Below, piece by piece: positions 1-9,108 of a stretch of 64,000 nt of DNA. Within the stretch, counting starts at the first letter, position 1. Each line of letters starts with the position of its first letter. A program made the position numbers and the translations under genes. The DNA comes from Shinella granuli (lineage in GTDB: Bacteria; Pseudomonadota; Alphaproteobacteria; Rhizobiales; Rhizobiaceae): positions 62,001-126,000 of the forward strand of contig NZ_SLVX01000014.1 in the NCBI RefSeq assembly GCF_004341885.1, in the 5' to 3' direction. A model generated the notes under the pieces. It was given only the letters and a program-made list of their open reading frames with translations. It did not search any database and was not told the DNA's origin.

Positions 1-1
1 G

Positions 2-400
2 CGCAAGATCAGGACGGGCGAAATCCGCTCCTCGGGCAACTCTACCCAAGACGAGGAGACGTTCCGCAAGGCTTTCTGCGACGAGATCGCCATCCTGATG
101 CCCTGCTCGCCCAAGGAGATCAAAAAGGCGGACAAGCTGTTCCTCGACGTCAGGAGCTTCGCGAAGTTCTCCGACATCCCGAAGACCACCCCGCTTACCG
201 GCAGCGATCTCGACCCGTCTTCCTTCAAGATCGCCCCCGGCGGCAAGCGGACCATCAACATCGTGCGGGCCTACTATCGCTGGGACATCGTGACGGACCT
301 CGTCCGCCCCTATGTCTCCAACATCCGCGCGGCCGACGGTTCCCGGCAGAACTACCTGATGATCGCGACGGCCGTCGTCCAGAACGAGGACTATCCGTGA
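2..400 (+). CDS. TadE-like pilus assembly protein, 5' truncated
   Basis: The reading frame is open from the left window edge to a TGA at 398-400, so only the last 132 residues are visible and the usual N-terminal membrane segment lies outside. The visible part starts around RKIRTGEIRSSG and contains a cysteine pair region (FCDEI, MPCSP). This matches the soluble pseudopilin-like tail of TadE/TadG proteins, which sit in the inner membrane and take part in assembly of Flp/Tad type IV pili. The next gene begins with a one- or four-base overlap and has the TadE N-terminus, so the two are probably translationally coupled parts of a tad operon. The family assignment rests mainly on this neighbour. 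Confidence 0.65.
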   Translation, partial: RKIRTGEIRSSGNSTQDEETFRKAFCDEIAILMPCSPKEIKKADKLFLDVRSFAKFSDIPKTTPLTGSDLDPSSFKIAPGGKRTINIVRAYYRWDIVTDLVRPYVSNIRAADGSRQNYLMIATAVVQNEDYP

Positions 401-1011
401 TGCGCAAGGTCCTTTCCCCTCCCGACGTCCTCAAGGGCTGGCAGACCACCGGGCGCGGCATGCTGCTGCGGCTGCGCCGTTTCGTCGAGGATCGCCGCGG
501 CGTCGGCGCCATCGAATTCGCCATCGTCGCGCCGCTGCTGATGATGGCCTATGTGAGTGCCTTCGAGGTCACCGTCGCCATCACCGCCTCGCGCAAGGTC
601 AGCCGCGCTTCGGCCACCATTTCCGACCTCCTGACGCAGAGCAATACGACCAACAAGGCGACGCTCGACACGATGAAGAACGTCGTCGCCAAGATCGTGG
701 CGCCGTTCCCCGTCAACAGCGCCTATACGCTGAAGATCACCGGTGTCGCCGTTGCCGCCGACGGCAAGGCGACGGTCGCCTGGTCGCGCGACCAGGCCGG
801 GAACGCCCCCTATGCCAAGAACAGCGTGGTCACGCTGCCGAGCGACATGGGCAACATGGAGACCTTCATCGTGCGCACGGAACTGTCCGTGCCCTATTCG
901 ATCCTGCTGCTCGCCCCGAACCTTGATTCGAATCTCAACAAGATCAAGCTCGGAAGGACGAGCTATTTCCGCCTGCGCGTCGGCAAGAAGATCGACTGCT
1001 CCGACTGCTGA
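400..1011 (+). CDS. TadE/TadG family pilus assembly protein
   Basis: This protein of about 203 residues has a basic N-terminus followed by RRGVGAIEFAIVAPLLMMA, the classic TadE motif (G.GAIEFA) leading into one transmembrane helix at about residues 35-57; the rest is periplasmic and ends in a pair of cysteines (DCSDC). Such proteins are pseudopilin-like components of the Tad secretion/pilus machine. ATG at 400 overlaps the previous stop by one base; a GTG at 397 would give a four-base overlap and three more bases of coding sequence. No other tad gene is visible after it, so this is the end of that operon. Confidence 0.8.
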   Translation: MRKVLSPPDVLKGWQTTGRGMLLRLRRFVEDRRGVGAIEFAIVAPLLMMAYVSAFEVTVAITASRKVSRASATISDLLTQSNTTNKATLDTMKNVVAKIVAPFPVNSAYTLKITGVAVAADGKATVAWSRDQAGNAPYAKNSVVTLPSDMGNMETFIVRTELSVPYSILLLAPNLDSNLNKIKLGRTSYFRLRVGKKIDCSDC

Positions 1012-1123
1012 GCGCACCGCAAGGCCTGCCGATTTCGCTTGAACCGCGCACGAGCCCCGTGTCATGTCTGGCAGTTCATCCGTCCGTCCGGCAGGCCGGA
1101 TGCGGACAGACGGCAGGTGATCC

Positions 1124-2353
1124 ATGGCGCGAGCCTTTCTCTTCGTTCTCGATTCCTTCGGCATCGGCGGCGGTCCGGATGCCGCCGCCTTCGGCGATCT
1201 CGGCGCCGACACGCTCGGCCACATCGCCGAGTTCTGCGCGGCGGGCGTCGCCGACCGGCCGGGTCTTCGCCAGGGACCGCTGAAGCTTCCCAACATGTCG
1301 GCGCTCGGCCTGCTGCATGCCGCCCGCGCCGCGACCGGCCGCTTCCCGCAGGGCATGGACGTGCCGCAGCGCGTCTTCGGCTATCACGGCGCCGCCAGCG
1401 AGGTCTCCAACGGCAAGGACACGCCCTCCGGCCACTGGGAGATCGCCGGCACGCCCGTCAGCTTCGACTGGGGCTACTTTCCGGCGGAAGGCGACGCCTT
1501 CGAGCCGGAGCTGGTGGAGGCCATCACGATGGCCGGCAAGGTGCCGGGCATCCTCGGCAACTGCCATGCCTCCGGCACCGACATCATCGCCCGCCACGGC
1601 CTCGACCATATGCGCAGCGGCAAGCCGATCTGCTACACCTCCTCCGATTCCGTCTTCCAGGTCGCCGCGCACGAGCGCGCCTTCGGCCTCGACCGGCTGC
1701 TCGCCTTCTGCGAAACGGTGCGACAGATCCTCGACGAGCGGCCGGGCGGGCGCATCGGCCGGGTCATCGCCCGGCCCTTCGTCGGCGAGACGCCGGAGAC
1801 CTTCGAGCGCACCGGCAACCGCCGCGACTATTCCGTGCTGCCGCCGGAACCGACCCTGCTCGACCGGCTGACGGAGGCCGGACGAACCGTGCATGCCGTC
1901 GGCAAGATCGGCGACATCTTCGCCCACCAGGGCATCGGCCGGCTCACCAAGGCGAACGGCAACATGGCACTGTTCGACGCGACGCTCCGCGTCATGGACG
2001 AAGCAGCGGACGGCGATCTCGTCTTCACCAACTTCGTCGATTTCGACATGCTCTACGGCCACCGCCGCGATGTCGCGGGCTACGCCGCCGCGCTGGAAGC
2101 CTTCGACCGGCGCCTGCCGGAGGTGGACCGCAAGCTGAAGCAAGGCGACATCGTCATCCTCACCGCCGACCATGGCTGCGACCCGACCTGGCGCGGCACG
2201 GACCACACGCGCGAGCGCGTGCCGATCATGAGCTTCGGCCCGGGCCTGCGCTCGCGCCTGCTTCAAACCCGTACCACCTTCGCCGACATCGGCGAAAGCG
2301 TCGCACGCCATCTCGGCATTGCGCCGGGCCCGCATGGAAGGAGCTTTCTGTGA
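1124..2353 (+). CDS. deoB: phosphopentomutase
   Basis: Phosphopentomutase interconverts (deoxy)ribose 1-phosphate and 5-phosphate, linking nucleoside phosphorolysis to the pentose pathway and to DeoC. At 409 residues it matches the family (about 407). The alkaline-phosphatase-like metal sites are visible: DSFGIGG at about residue 9, DTLGHI near residue 28, and [16 protein letters not shown] near residue 349. A second N-terminal marker is SGHWE, which follows KDTP. It overlaps the start of add by four bases, and together with upp and the opposite-strand deoA-deoC-punA-cdd operon forms a nucleoside salvage cluster. Confidence 0.95.
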   Translation: MARAFLFVLDSFGIGGGPDAAAFGDLGADTLGHIAEFCAAGVADRPGLRQGPLKLPNMSALGLLHAARAATGRFPQGMDVPQRVFGYHGAASEVSNGKDTPSGHWEIAGTPVSFDWGYFPAEGDAFEPELVEAITMAGKVPGILGNCHASGTDIIARHGLDHMRSGKPICYTSSDSVFQVAAHERAFGLDRLLAFCETVRQILDERPGGRIGRVIARPFVGETPETFERTGNRRDYSVLPPEPTLLDRLTEAGRTVHAVGKIGDIFAHQGIGRLTKANGNMALFDATLRVMDEAADGDLVFTNFVDFDMLYGHRRDVAGYAAALEAFDRRLPEVDRKLKQGDIVILTADHGCDPTWRGTDHTRERVPIMSFGPGLRSRLLQTRTTFADIGESVARHLGIAPGPHGRSFL

Positions 2354-3318
2354 CGAAACCCATGCCCAAGGCGGAGCTGCACTGCCATATCGAAGGCGCG
2401 ACCCCGCCGGCCCTCGCCCTTTCCCAGGCGAAGCGCTACGGCATCGACACCTCCGCCTTCATCCGCGACGGCGCCTATGCCTGGCAGGATTTCACCAGCT
2501 TCGTCGCAAGCTACGATGCGACGGCGAACCTCTTCCGCACGGAGGAGGACTATGCCCTGCTCGCCGAGACCTACCTCACCGGGATCGCCGAAGCCGGTGC
2601 CGTCTACAGCGAGCTGATCGTCTCGCCCGACCAGGGGGACGCCGTCGGCATCGGCGCCGATGCCTATATAAGCGGCCTTGCCGAGGGCGCCGGGCGGGCC
2701 CGGGCGAGGACCGGCATCGAGACGCGCTTCCTCATCGTCGGCATCCGCCATTTCGGCCCGGAACGGGTGGTGAAGGCGGCGGAATATGCCGCCCGCCGGC
2801 CGCATCCGCTGATTTCGGGCTTCAACCTTGCCGGCGAGGAGCGCATGCACCGCGTCGCCGATTTCACCCGCGCCTTCGACATCGCCCGCGATGCCGGCCT
2901 CGGCATCACCATCCATGCCGGCGAGCTTTCGGGCGCCTTCAGCGTGCGCGATGCGCTCGACCATGTCCGCCCCTCGCGCATCAGCCACGGCGTGCGCGCC
3001 ATCGAGGACGGCGACCTTGTGAAGCGGCTGGCGGACGAGGGCGTGGTGCTGGAGGTCTGCCCCGGCTCGAATATCGCGCTGAAGGTCTTCCCGGACTTCG
3101 AGCATCACCCGCTGCGCGCCCTTCACGAGGCCGGCGTGCGCGTGACGCTCAATTCCGACGACCCGCCGTTCTTCCACACCTCGCTCGCCCGGGAATACGA
3201 AATCGCCTCCTCCGTCATGGGCTTCAGCGACGCGGCGCTGCTCGGCATGACGCGGACAGCGATCGAGGCCGCCTTCGTCGACGAACCGACGCGCCAGGGG
3301 TTGCTTTCCCGGCTTTGA
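2350..3318 (+). CDS. add: adenosine deaminase
   Basis: Deaminates adenosine and deoxyadenosine to inosine derivatives, which punA can then phosphorolyse. The 322-residue protein shows the amidohydrolase metal ligands HCHIEG (H11, H13), HAGE near residue 189, the SHG motif, and SDDPPFF with the paired aspartates near residue 269. The GTG at 2350 overlaps the deoB stop as GTGA, typical of translational coupling; an alternative ATG at 2362 would drop four residues. The sequence [12 protein letters not shown] at the N-terminus is characteristic of the bacterial adenosine deaminase subfamily rather than adenine deaminase. Confidence 0.92.
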   Translation: MTKPMPKAELHCHIEGATPPALALSQAKRYGIDTSAFIRDGAYAWQDFTSFVASYDATANLFRTEEDYALLAETYLTGIAEAGAVYSELIVSPDQGDAVGIGADAYISGLAEGAGRARARTGIETRFLIVGIRHFGPERVVKAAEYAARRPHPLISGFNLAGEERMHRVADFTRAFDIARDAGLGITIHAGELSGAFSVRDALDHVRPSRISHGVRAIEDGDLVKRLADEGVVLEVCPGSNIALKVFPDFEHHPLRALHEAGVRVTLNSDDPPFFHTSLAREYEIASSVMGFSDAALLGMTRTAIEAAFVDEPTRQGLLSRL

Positions 3319-3423
3319 CGGGCAAGCCGGCTGGGGATGTTGCCGGCCGGGCGCGCTCCACTCTTGCGGCCTTGCGCCGTTCCGTGGAAAAAGAGGCGTT
3401 TACTCATTTTCGGAAGGTTGGCC

Positions 3424-4053
3424 ATGGACGGCGTCACAGTCATCGATCACCCGCTCGTGCAGCACAAGCTGACCATCATGCGCAAGAAGGAGACCTCGAC
3501 GGGGAGTTTCCGCCGCCTCCTTCGCGAGATCTCCACCCTGCTCTGCTACGAGGTCACGCGCGACCTGGAGCTGACCACCGCGCGCATCGAGACGCCGCTG
3601 GAAGAGATCGACGCGCCCGTCCTCGAAGGCAAGAAGCTGGTCTTCGCCTCGATCCTGCGCGCCGGCAACGGCCTGCTCGAAGGCATGCTGGAACTGGTTC
3701 CATCCGCCCGCGTCTCCCATATCGGCGTCTACCGCGACCACGAGACGCTGGAGGCGGTCGAATATTTCTTCAAGGCGCCCGACAGCATCGACGAGCGCCT
3801 CGTCATCGTCGTCGACCCGATGCTGGCGACGGGTAATTCGGCGATTGCCGCCATCGACACGCTGAAGAGCCGCGGGGCGACGAACATCCGCTTCCTCTGC
3901 CTGCTCGCCGCGCCGGAGGGCATCCGGAGTTTCCGCGCGCACCATCCGGACGTGCCGGTCTACACCGCCTCCATCGACCGCCAGCTCAACGAGAAGGGCT
4001 ATATCGTGCCCGGTCTCGGCGATGCCGGCGACCGCATGTACGGCACGAAGTGA
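3424..4053 (+). CDS. upp: uracil phosphoribosyltransferase
   Basis: Converts uracil and PRPP to UMP, recovering the base released by DeoA. The 209-residue length is exactly that usual for Upp. The PRPP-binding loop [12 protein letters not shown] and the C-terminal uracil-binding segment [12 protein letters not shown] are visible, as is the N-terminal [20 protein letters not shown] 3424 was chosen because [11 protein letters not shown] is the conserved start; the open frame extends upstream but without family similarity. It lies 105 bases after add, so it may be in the same transcript. Confidence 0.95.
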   Translation: MDGVTVIDHPLVQHKLTIMRKKETSTGSFRRLLREISTLLCYEVTRDLELTTARIETPLEEIDAPVLEGKKLVFASILRAGNGLLEGMLELVPSARVSHIGVYRDHETLEAVEYFFKAPDSIDERLVIVVDPMLATGNSAIAAIDTLKSRGATNIRFLCLLAAPEGIRSFRAHHPDVPVYTASIDRQLNEKGYIVPGLGDAGDRMYGTK

Positions 4054-4084
4054 GCGGCTGACCGGACAGGGCCTCTGCCCTCTC

Positions 4085-4166
4085 CTCCGTCATGGTCGGG
4101 CTTGACCCGACCATCCACGCCACACCCGCCGCATGGATCCTCGGGTCAAGCCCGAGGATGACTTGA
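4085..4166. repeat. RIME-like palindromic repeat, copy 1
   Basis: Two 23-base palindromes stand about 23 bases apart: 4091-4113 (ATGGTCGGGCTTGACCCGACC + AT) and 4137-4159 with core CTCGGGTCAAGCCCGAG. Similar units occur at 23962-24052, 35111-35182 and 60026-60118. The arrangement resembles the rhizobial intergenic mosaic elements (RIME) with two palindromes; I could not compare it with the published consensus. A run of 12 G follows at 4167-4178. Confidence 0.75.
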
Positions 4167-4320
4167 GGGGGGGGGGGGCGAGGGTGCTCGCAAAAGCATT
4201 TAACGCGCCATTTACCAAGCCGATCAAAGATCGTGGAGAGGGGCGCCGTCGAGCGCCCCTTTTGCCGTCCGTTAGCCGGATGCGTGCTATTTCGGGACAG
4301 ATCCTCCCGGAGACTGTCCC

Positions 4321-4857
4321 ATGTTCGTTCGCAGCCTTGTCTTTCTCGTCGGTTCCGTTGTCGCGGCCGCGGCCTTCGTGCCCGGCGTTGCGACCCGTTA
4401 TCTCGACGCGACCGCCAAAGCACCCGAGACGAAAGTGGAGAAGGCGGCCGTGGAGACCGGCAAGGCCGCGGCACGCTATACCGGCAACCGCAGCGCCGTC
4501 ATCAGCGCCGATCCGAACGGCCATTTCACCGGCCTCTTCGCCATCAACGGCCGCAAGGAGGAAGGCCTGGTCGATACCGGCGCCAGCATGGTCGCCATCA
4601 ACATCTCGACGGCGCAGCGCCTCGGCATCGCCAAGACGGACCTCGATTTCCGCTATGCCGTCGACACGGCGAACGGCAAGGCGCGCGCCGCCTATATCCG
4701 CCTTAACCGCGTCGAGATCGGCCCGGTGCGCATGGAGAATGTCGGTGCCATGGTGCTCGACGACAAGGCGCTGTCGGGCACGCTGATCGGCATGAGCTTC
4801 CTGAAGGGGCTGTCGTCCTACCGCGTCGAGGGCGGCAAGCTGCACCTCACCCGCTGA
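4321..4857 (+). CDS. TIGR02281-type clan AA aspartic protease
   Basis: This 178-residue protein has an N-terminal hydrophobic segment (residues 2-23, signal anchor) and a retroviral-type aspartic protease fold. The active-site motif VDTGASMVAI lies around D85, and LIGMSFLKGL near the C-terminus is the second conserved motif of this family. It is probably a membrane-anchored periplasmic protease acting as a dimer; the substrate is unknown. Its 3' end overlaps the convergent deoA gene by 11 bases. The gene stands alone, with the repeat element upstream. Confidence 0.85.
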   Translation: MFVRSLVFLVGSVVAAAAFVPGVATRYLDATAKAPETKVEKAAVETGKAAARYTGNRSAVISADPNGHFTGLFAINGRKEEGLVDTGASMVAINISTAQRLGIAKTDLDFRYAVDTANGKARAAYIRLNRVEIGPVRMENVGAMVLDDKALSGTLIGMSFLKGLSSYRVEGGKLHLTR

Positions 4858-6160
4858 TGCGCGACAGGATGTCCGGCGAGGGCAAGGGGGCCTCCGGCGC
4901 GATCCGGTAGAGCCCGGCAAGCCGCGCCGCGCCATGCGCCGCGCTCTCCGCATCCGCCGCATGCACGCGGCCGATCTCCTCGCCCTTCTCCACCGTCGTG
5001 CCGAGCGGCAGCAGCCGGTCGAAACCGACGCGATGGTCGATCCCGTCGTCCGGGCGGCTACGCCCGCCGCCGAGCGCGATGACGGCAAGGCCGAGCCCAC
5101 GCGTGTCGCAGGCGGCAAGATAGCCGGAATGCGGCGCGATGACCGGCCGGATGACGGGGGCCGGCGCAAGATAGGCGTCCGGCCGCTCCATGAGGTCGGC
5201 CGGGCCGCCGAGCGCCTGCACCATGCGCCCGAACGTCTCGGCCGCCGCGCCGCTGGAAAGGGCCGTGGCGGCACGGCCTTCGGCGGCGGCGATATCCTTG
5301 TCCAGTCCCGACAGAACCAGCATTTCCGCCGCGAAGGCGAGCACGATCCGCTCCAGGCGCGTCCCGGTCTTCCCGCCCTTCAGGAAGGCGATGCAGTTGG
5401 CGATCTCGACGGCATTGCCGGCGGCATCGGCGAGCGGCTGGTTCATGTCGGTGATGAGGGCGGCGGTCGTGACCCCGGCCCCGTTCGCGACCGCGACCAG
5501 CGAGCGGGCCAGCGTCTCCGCCTCGCTCGTCTCCGCCATGAAGGCGCCGTTGCCGACCTTCACGTCGAGCACCAGCGACCGGAGGCCGGCGGCAAGCTTC
5601 TTGGAGAGGATGGAGGCGGTGATCAGCGGCACCGAATCGACCGTCGCCGTGACGTCGCGGATGGCATAGAGGCGCTTGTCGGCCGGCGCGAGGTCCGCCG
5701 TCTGGCCGATGATGGCGCAGCCGACCTCCCGGACCGTGCGGCGGAAGCGCTCGGCGGAGGGCATGATCGTGTAGCCGGGGATCGATTCCAGCTTGTCGAG
5801 CGTGCCGCCGGTATGGCCGAGCCCGCGGCCGGAGATCATCGGCACGGCAAGCCCGCAGGCCGCCGCGATCGGCGCCAGCATGAGGGAGACATTGTCGCCC
5901 ACCCCGCCGGTCGAATGCTTGTCGGCAATCGGCCGGTCGATGTCCGACCAGTCGAGTACATCGCCCGAATCGCGCATGGCGAGCGTCAGCGCCACGGTCT
6001 CCTCGCGCGCCATGCCGTTGAACCAAACCGCCATGGCGAAGGCCGCCACCTGCCCTTCCGAGACGCTGCCATCCGTGAGGCCGGCGATGAAGCGGGCGAT
6101 CTCCTCGCGGGTGAGGAGCTCGCCGTTCCGCTTGCGGCGGATCGTCTCCTGCGGGAGCAT
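4847..6160 (-). CDS. deoA: thymidine phosphorylase
   Basis: Phosphorolyses thymidine or deoxyuridine to the base and deoxyribose 1-phosphate. The 437 residues match the E. coli enzyme (440). The glycosyl transferase family 3 phosphate site is seen as KHSTGGVGDNVS and the family signature as SGRGLGHTGGTLDKLE. MLPQETIRRKRNGELL is the conserved start, at 6160, one base after the deoC stop. Last gene of a seven-gene minus-strand operon running from the ABC ATPase; products feed DeoC via DeoB. Confidence 0.95.
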   Translation of the reverse strand: MLPQETIRRKRNGELLTREEIARFIAGLTDGSVSEGQVAAFAMAVWFNGMAREETVALTLAMRDSGDVLDWSDIDRPIADKHSTGGVGDNVSLMLAPIAAACGLAVPMISGRGLGHTGGTLDKLESIPGYTIMPSAERFRRTVREVGCAIIGQTADLAPADKRLYAIRDVTATVDSVPLITASILSKKLAAGLRSLVLDVKVGNGAFMAETSEAETLARSLVAVANGAGVTTAALITDMNQPLADAAGNAVEIANCIAFLKGGKTGTRLERIVLAFAAEMLVLSGLDKDIAAAEGRAATALSSGAAAETFGRMVQALGGPADLMERPDAYLAPAPVIRPVIAPHSGYLAACDTRGLGLAVIALGGGRSRPDDGIDHRVGFDRLLPLGTTVEKGEEIGRVHAADAESAAHGAARLAGLYRIAPEAPLPSPDILSRISG

Positions 6161-6161
6161 G

Positions 6162-6935
6162 CTAGTAGCTCGCGGGCGGTGGCGGCGCGGACTGGCCGCC
6201 GAGCACGGAGAGGATGTCGCCGAGAAGGCCGGAGGCGCCGAAGCGGAAGGTTTGCGGCGTCGCCCAGTCTTCACCGAGGATCGAGGCGGCGAGCGCCAGA
6301 TACTCGCCGGCATCGGCGACCGTGCGCACGCCGCCGGCCGGCTTGAAGCCGACCGGCTTGCCGCTGTCCCTGATCGCCGTCAGCATGATCTCGGCGGCCG
6401 GCAGGGTCGCATTGACGGACACTTTTCCGGTCGAGGTCTTGATGAAGTCGCTGCCGGCGGCAATGGCGAGGTCCGACGCCTTGCGGATGAGCGCCGCATC
6501 CTTGATCTCGCCGGTTTCCAGGATGGTCTTGAGACGCACCGGCGGCGTGCAGGCGGCCTTGACCGCCGCCACCATCTCGCTCACCGCCGCCGCGTTGCCG
6601 GCGAGGAAGGCGCGGTAGGGGATGACGAGGTCGATTTCATCGGCGCCATCGGCGATCGCCTGCTGCGTCTCCGCCAGCACCTCCTCGACCGCAAGGTCGC
6701 CTGAAGGGAAGTTGACGACGGTCGCGATCTTCACCGCGTGGCCCGCGCCGAGGATATCCCGCGCCTCAGCCACGAAGCGCGGCCAGATGCAGATGGCGGC
6801 CGTGTTTCCGAAACGCGTCTGCGCCTGGGCGCAGAGCGTGTCGATGGCGGCGGCATCGCAGGTGTCGGTGAGGTCCGTCAGGTCGAGCAGCGAGAGCGCC
6901 TTTTGCGCGGTGGCCTTGATGCTGTCCTCATGCAT
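6162..6935 (-). CDS. deoC: deoxyribose-phosphate aldolase
   Basis: Cleaves 2-deoxyribose 5-phosphate to acetaldehyde and glyceraldehyde 3-phosphate. At 257 residues it is normal for the family. The Schiff-base lysine is K166 in FIKTSTGK, the acid/base aspartate is D102 in EIDLVIPY, and the second lysine is in GFKPAGGVRT. The start overlaps the punA stop by eight bases, consistent with coupled translation. The C-terminus carries a proline-rich tail (APPPPASY), a minor oddity. Confidence 0.95.
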   Translation of the reverse strand: MHEDSIKATAQKALSLLDLTDLTDTCDAAAIDTLCAQAQTRFGNTAAICIWPRFVAEARDILGAGHAVKIATVVNFPSGDLAVEEVLAETQQAIADGADEIDLVIPYRAFLAGNAAAVSEMVAAVKAACTPPVRLKTILETGEIKDAALIRKASDLAIAAGSDFIKTSTGKVSVNATLPAAEIMLTAIRDSGKPVGFKPAGGVRTVADAGEYLALAASILGEDWATPQTFRFGASGLLGDILSVLGGQSAPPPPASY

Positions 6936-7740
6936 GGTCTTCGTCTCCGCCCGCGATCATTTCGCCGAGGATCGCGGCAAGCCGCTTCCCGCCGATCGGG
7001 GCCATGTCCTTGGTTTCGTGATGGCTGAGTTCGCCGCCCGTCATGCCGGCACCGAAATTGGTGATGACCGAGGCGGCGGCGACCTTCAGGCCGAGATGGC
7101 GGGCGATCAGCACTTCCGGCACGGTCGACATGCCGACGGCATCGGCGCCGAGGACGCGCGCCATGCGGATCTCCGCCGGCGTTTCGAAATTCGGGCCCGA
7201 GAACCACATATAGACGCCCGACGACAGCGGGATGTCCAGTTTCCCGGCCGCCCTGTCCATGCGCGCGGCAAGGCCCGCGTCATAGGCATTGGTCATGCCG
7301 ACGAAGCGGTCGTCGCTGTCGATGCCGATCAGCGGATTGGCGCCGGAAAAATTGATATGGTCGGAAATGCGCATCACCGAGCCGGGCGGCATGTCCTCGC
7401 GCAGCGAGCCTGCCGAATTGGTGAGGATCAGCGACGTGACGCCGAGCCCCTTCAGCACCTCGATGGGCGGGCGCATGGCATTGGCGTCGCCGCGCTCGTA
7501 ATAGTGCACGCGGCCGGACAGCATGATGACCGGCACGGTGCCGAGCGTGCCGATGACCATTTCGCCGGCATGGCCGGAGACGGAACTGACGGGAAAGCTC
7601 GGCAGGTCCGAATAGGGTATGCGCAGCGGGTTCTCGACGGCCTCGACAAGCGCGCCGAGGCCGGAGCCGAGCACGATGCCGTAGCGCGGCAGCACGCCGC
7701 CGAGGCGGGCGCGAAGGAGCTCTGTCGTTTCCGCGCTCAT
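6928..7740 (-). CDS. punA: purine-nucleoside phosphorylase
   Basis: Trimeric-type purine nucleoside phosphorylase, splitting inosine/guanosine (possibly xanthosine) and deoxy forms into base plus pentose 1-phosphate. The 270-residue protein shows GIVLGSGLG (phosphate site), GRVHYYERGD, TNSAGSL, SGPNFETPAEIR and TNFGAGMTGGELSHHE. The MSAETTELLRARLG start at 7740 shares four bases with the cdd stop. Substrate range between PunA-like and XapA-like enzymes cannot be told from sequence alone. Confidence 0.92.
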   Translation of the reverse strand: MSAETTELLRARLGGVLPRYGIVLGSGLGALVEAVENPLRIPYSDLPSFPVSSVSGHAGEMVIGTLGTVPVIMLSGRVHYYERGDANAMRPPIEVLKGLGVTSLILTNSAGSLREDMPPGSVMRISDHINFSGANPLIGIDSDDRFVGMTNAYDAGLAARMDRAAGKLDIPLSSGVYMWFSGPNFETPAEIRMARVLGADAVGMSTVPEVLIARHLGLKVAAASVITNFGAGMTGGELSHHETKDMAPIGGKRLAAILGEMIAGGDEDHA

Positions 7741-8129
7741 CCGATCACATCCGTCGCAAAGCCGTGCGGCAGCAATTCTTCCATGGTCATGGTCTTCTTC
7801 ACCCCGGTCTCGTCGCACAGGTAGATCGGCGTCCCGGCGGTGGCGAATTCCGCGATCTTCTGCCGGCAGCCGCCGCAGGGCGGGCAGAGCGGCAGCTTCT
7901 CGGCGATGACGGCCATTTCGACGATCTTCCTGTTGCCGGCCATGATCATGTGGCTGATCGCGGTCGGCTCGGCGCACCAGCCCTGCGGGAAGGACAGATT
8001 CTCGATATTGGCGCCGGCATAGATCTTGCCGTCCTCGGCGCGGATCGCCGCGCCGACGGGGAATTTCGAATAGGGCGCGTGCGCGAAGGCCATCGCGGCG
8101 CGCGCCGCCTCGAAGAGGTCGTGGGACAT
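7737..8129 (-). CDS. cdd: cytidine deaminase
   Basis: Small homotetrameric-type cytidine deaminase (130 residues) converting cytidine and deoxycytidine to uridine forms. The zinc site is complete: C52 and E54 in WCAEPTA, and C85/C88 in PPCGGCRQ. Start at 8129 gives MSHDLFEAARAAM; the transporter gene upstream stops two bases before it. Its product uridine needs a phosphorylase; DeoA covers deoxyuridine, and Upp recovers the uracil. Confidence 0.95.
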   Translation of the reverse strand: MSHDLFEAARAAMAFAHAPYSKFPVGAAIRAEDGKIYAGANIENLSFPQGWCAEPTAISHMIMAGNRKIVEMAVIAEKLPLCPPCGGCRQKIAEFATAGTPIYLCDETGVKKTMTMEELLPHGFATDVIG

Positions 8130-8131
8130 TT

Positions 8132-9103
8132 TCAGCGCTCCTTGACGTAGGGCACGCCGCCGGCCTTCGGCGGAATGGCCTTGCCGATGAAGCCTGCAAG
8201 CAGGATCACCGTCAGGATATAGGGCAGCGCCTGCATGAACTGTACCGGCACCCTGCCGATCAGCGGGAAGGCGTAGCCCTGGTAGCGGATGGCGAAGGCA
8301 TCGAGGAAGCCGAAGAGCAGGCAGGCGAAGAGAATGTTCTTCGGCCGCCACTTGGCGAAGATGAGGGCCGCGAGCGCGATATAGCCCTTGCCCGCCGTCA
8401 TGCCCTTGGTGAAGCCGGCATTGGCCGAAAGCGAGAGATAGGCGCCGGCAATGCCGCACAGGATGCCGCAGCAGATGACGGCGCGGTAGCGCAGCCAGAT
8501 CACCGAGATGCCGGCCGTATCGACCGCGCCGGGGTTCTCGCCGACGGCGCGAAGACGCAGGCCGAAGCGCGTGCGGTAGAGGATCCACCAGCTCGCCGGC
8601 ACCATCAGAAAGGCGAGGTAGGTCAGCGGCGAATGGCCGGACAGCAGCCCCGAATAGAGCGGGCCGAGGATCGGCACCTCGCGCACCGCATCGGCAAACG
8701 GCAGCGTGATCCGTCCGAAGCGGCCGTCCTCCGTCAGCGCCGGCGTGCGCCCGCCCTGGCGGAACCAGGCCTCGCCGAGGATGACCGTGGAGCCGGCGAC
8801 GACGAAGTTGATGGCGACGCCGGAGACGATCTGGCTGCCGCGCTGGGTGATCGAGGCATAGCCGTGCACCAGCGAGAGCAGCACCGAGACGAGCACGGCG
8901 GCGAAAAGCCCCATCATCACGGATTGGCTGATATAGGCGACGCAGCCGGCCGCGAAGGCCGCGCCCAGCATCTTGCCTTCGAGGCCGATGTCGAAGACGC
9001 CGGCCCGTTCGGTAAAGAGGCCGGCAAGCGCGGCAAGGATCAGCGGCGTCGAGAGGCGGACGGTCGACTGGGCCAGCTCGATGAAGACCTGAAAGAAATC
9101 CAT
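8132..9103 (-). CDS. BMP-type nucleoside ABC transporter permease
   Basis: Integral membrane permease of 323 residues with about eight to ten hydrophobic segments and the family signatures ERAGVFDIGLEGKM and GLRLRAVGENPGAVDTAG (EAA-like loop). This is the branched-chain/BMP permease family, which in rhizobia and other bacteria imports nucleosides with the basic membrane protein binding component. It is five bases from the second permease and two from cdd, so uptake and salvage enzymes are co-transcribed. Confidence 0.9.
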   Translation of the reverse strand: MDFFQVFIELAQSTVRLSTPLILAALAGLFTERAGVFDIGLEGKMLGAAFAAGCVAYISQSVMMGLFAAVLVSVLLSLVHGYASITQRGSQIVSGVAINFVVAGSTVILGEAWFRQGGRTPALTEDGRFGRITLPFADAVREVPILGPLYSGLLSGHSPLTYLAFLMVPASWWILYRTRFGLRLRAVGENPGAVDTAGISVIWLRYRAVICCGILCGIAGAYLSLSANAGFTKGMTAGKGYIALAALIFAKWRPKNILFACLLFGFLDAFAIRYQGYAFPLIGRVPVQFMQALPYILTVILLAGFIGKAIPPKAGGVPYVKER

Positions 9104-9108
9104 TGATA

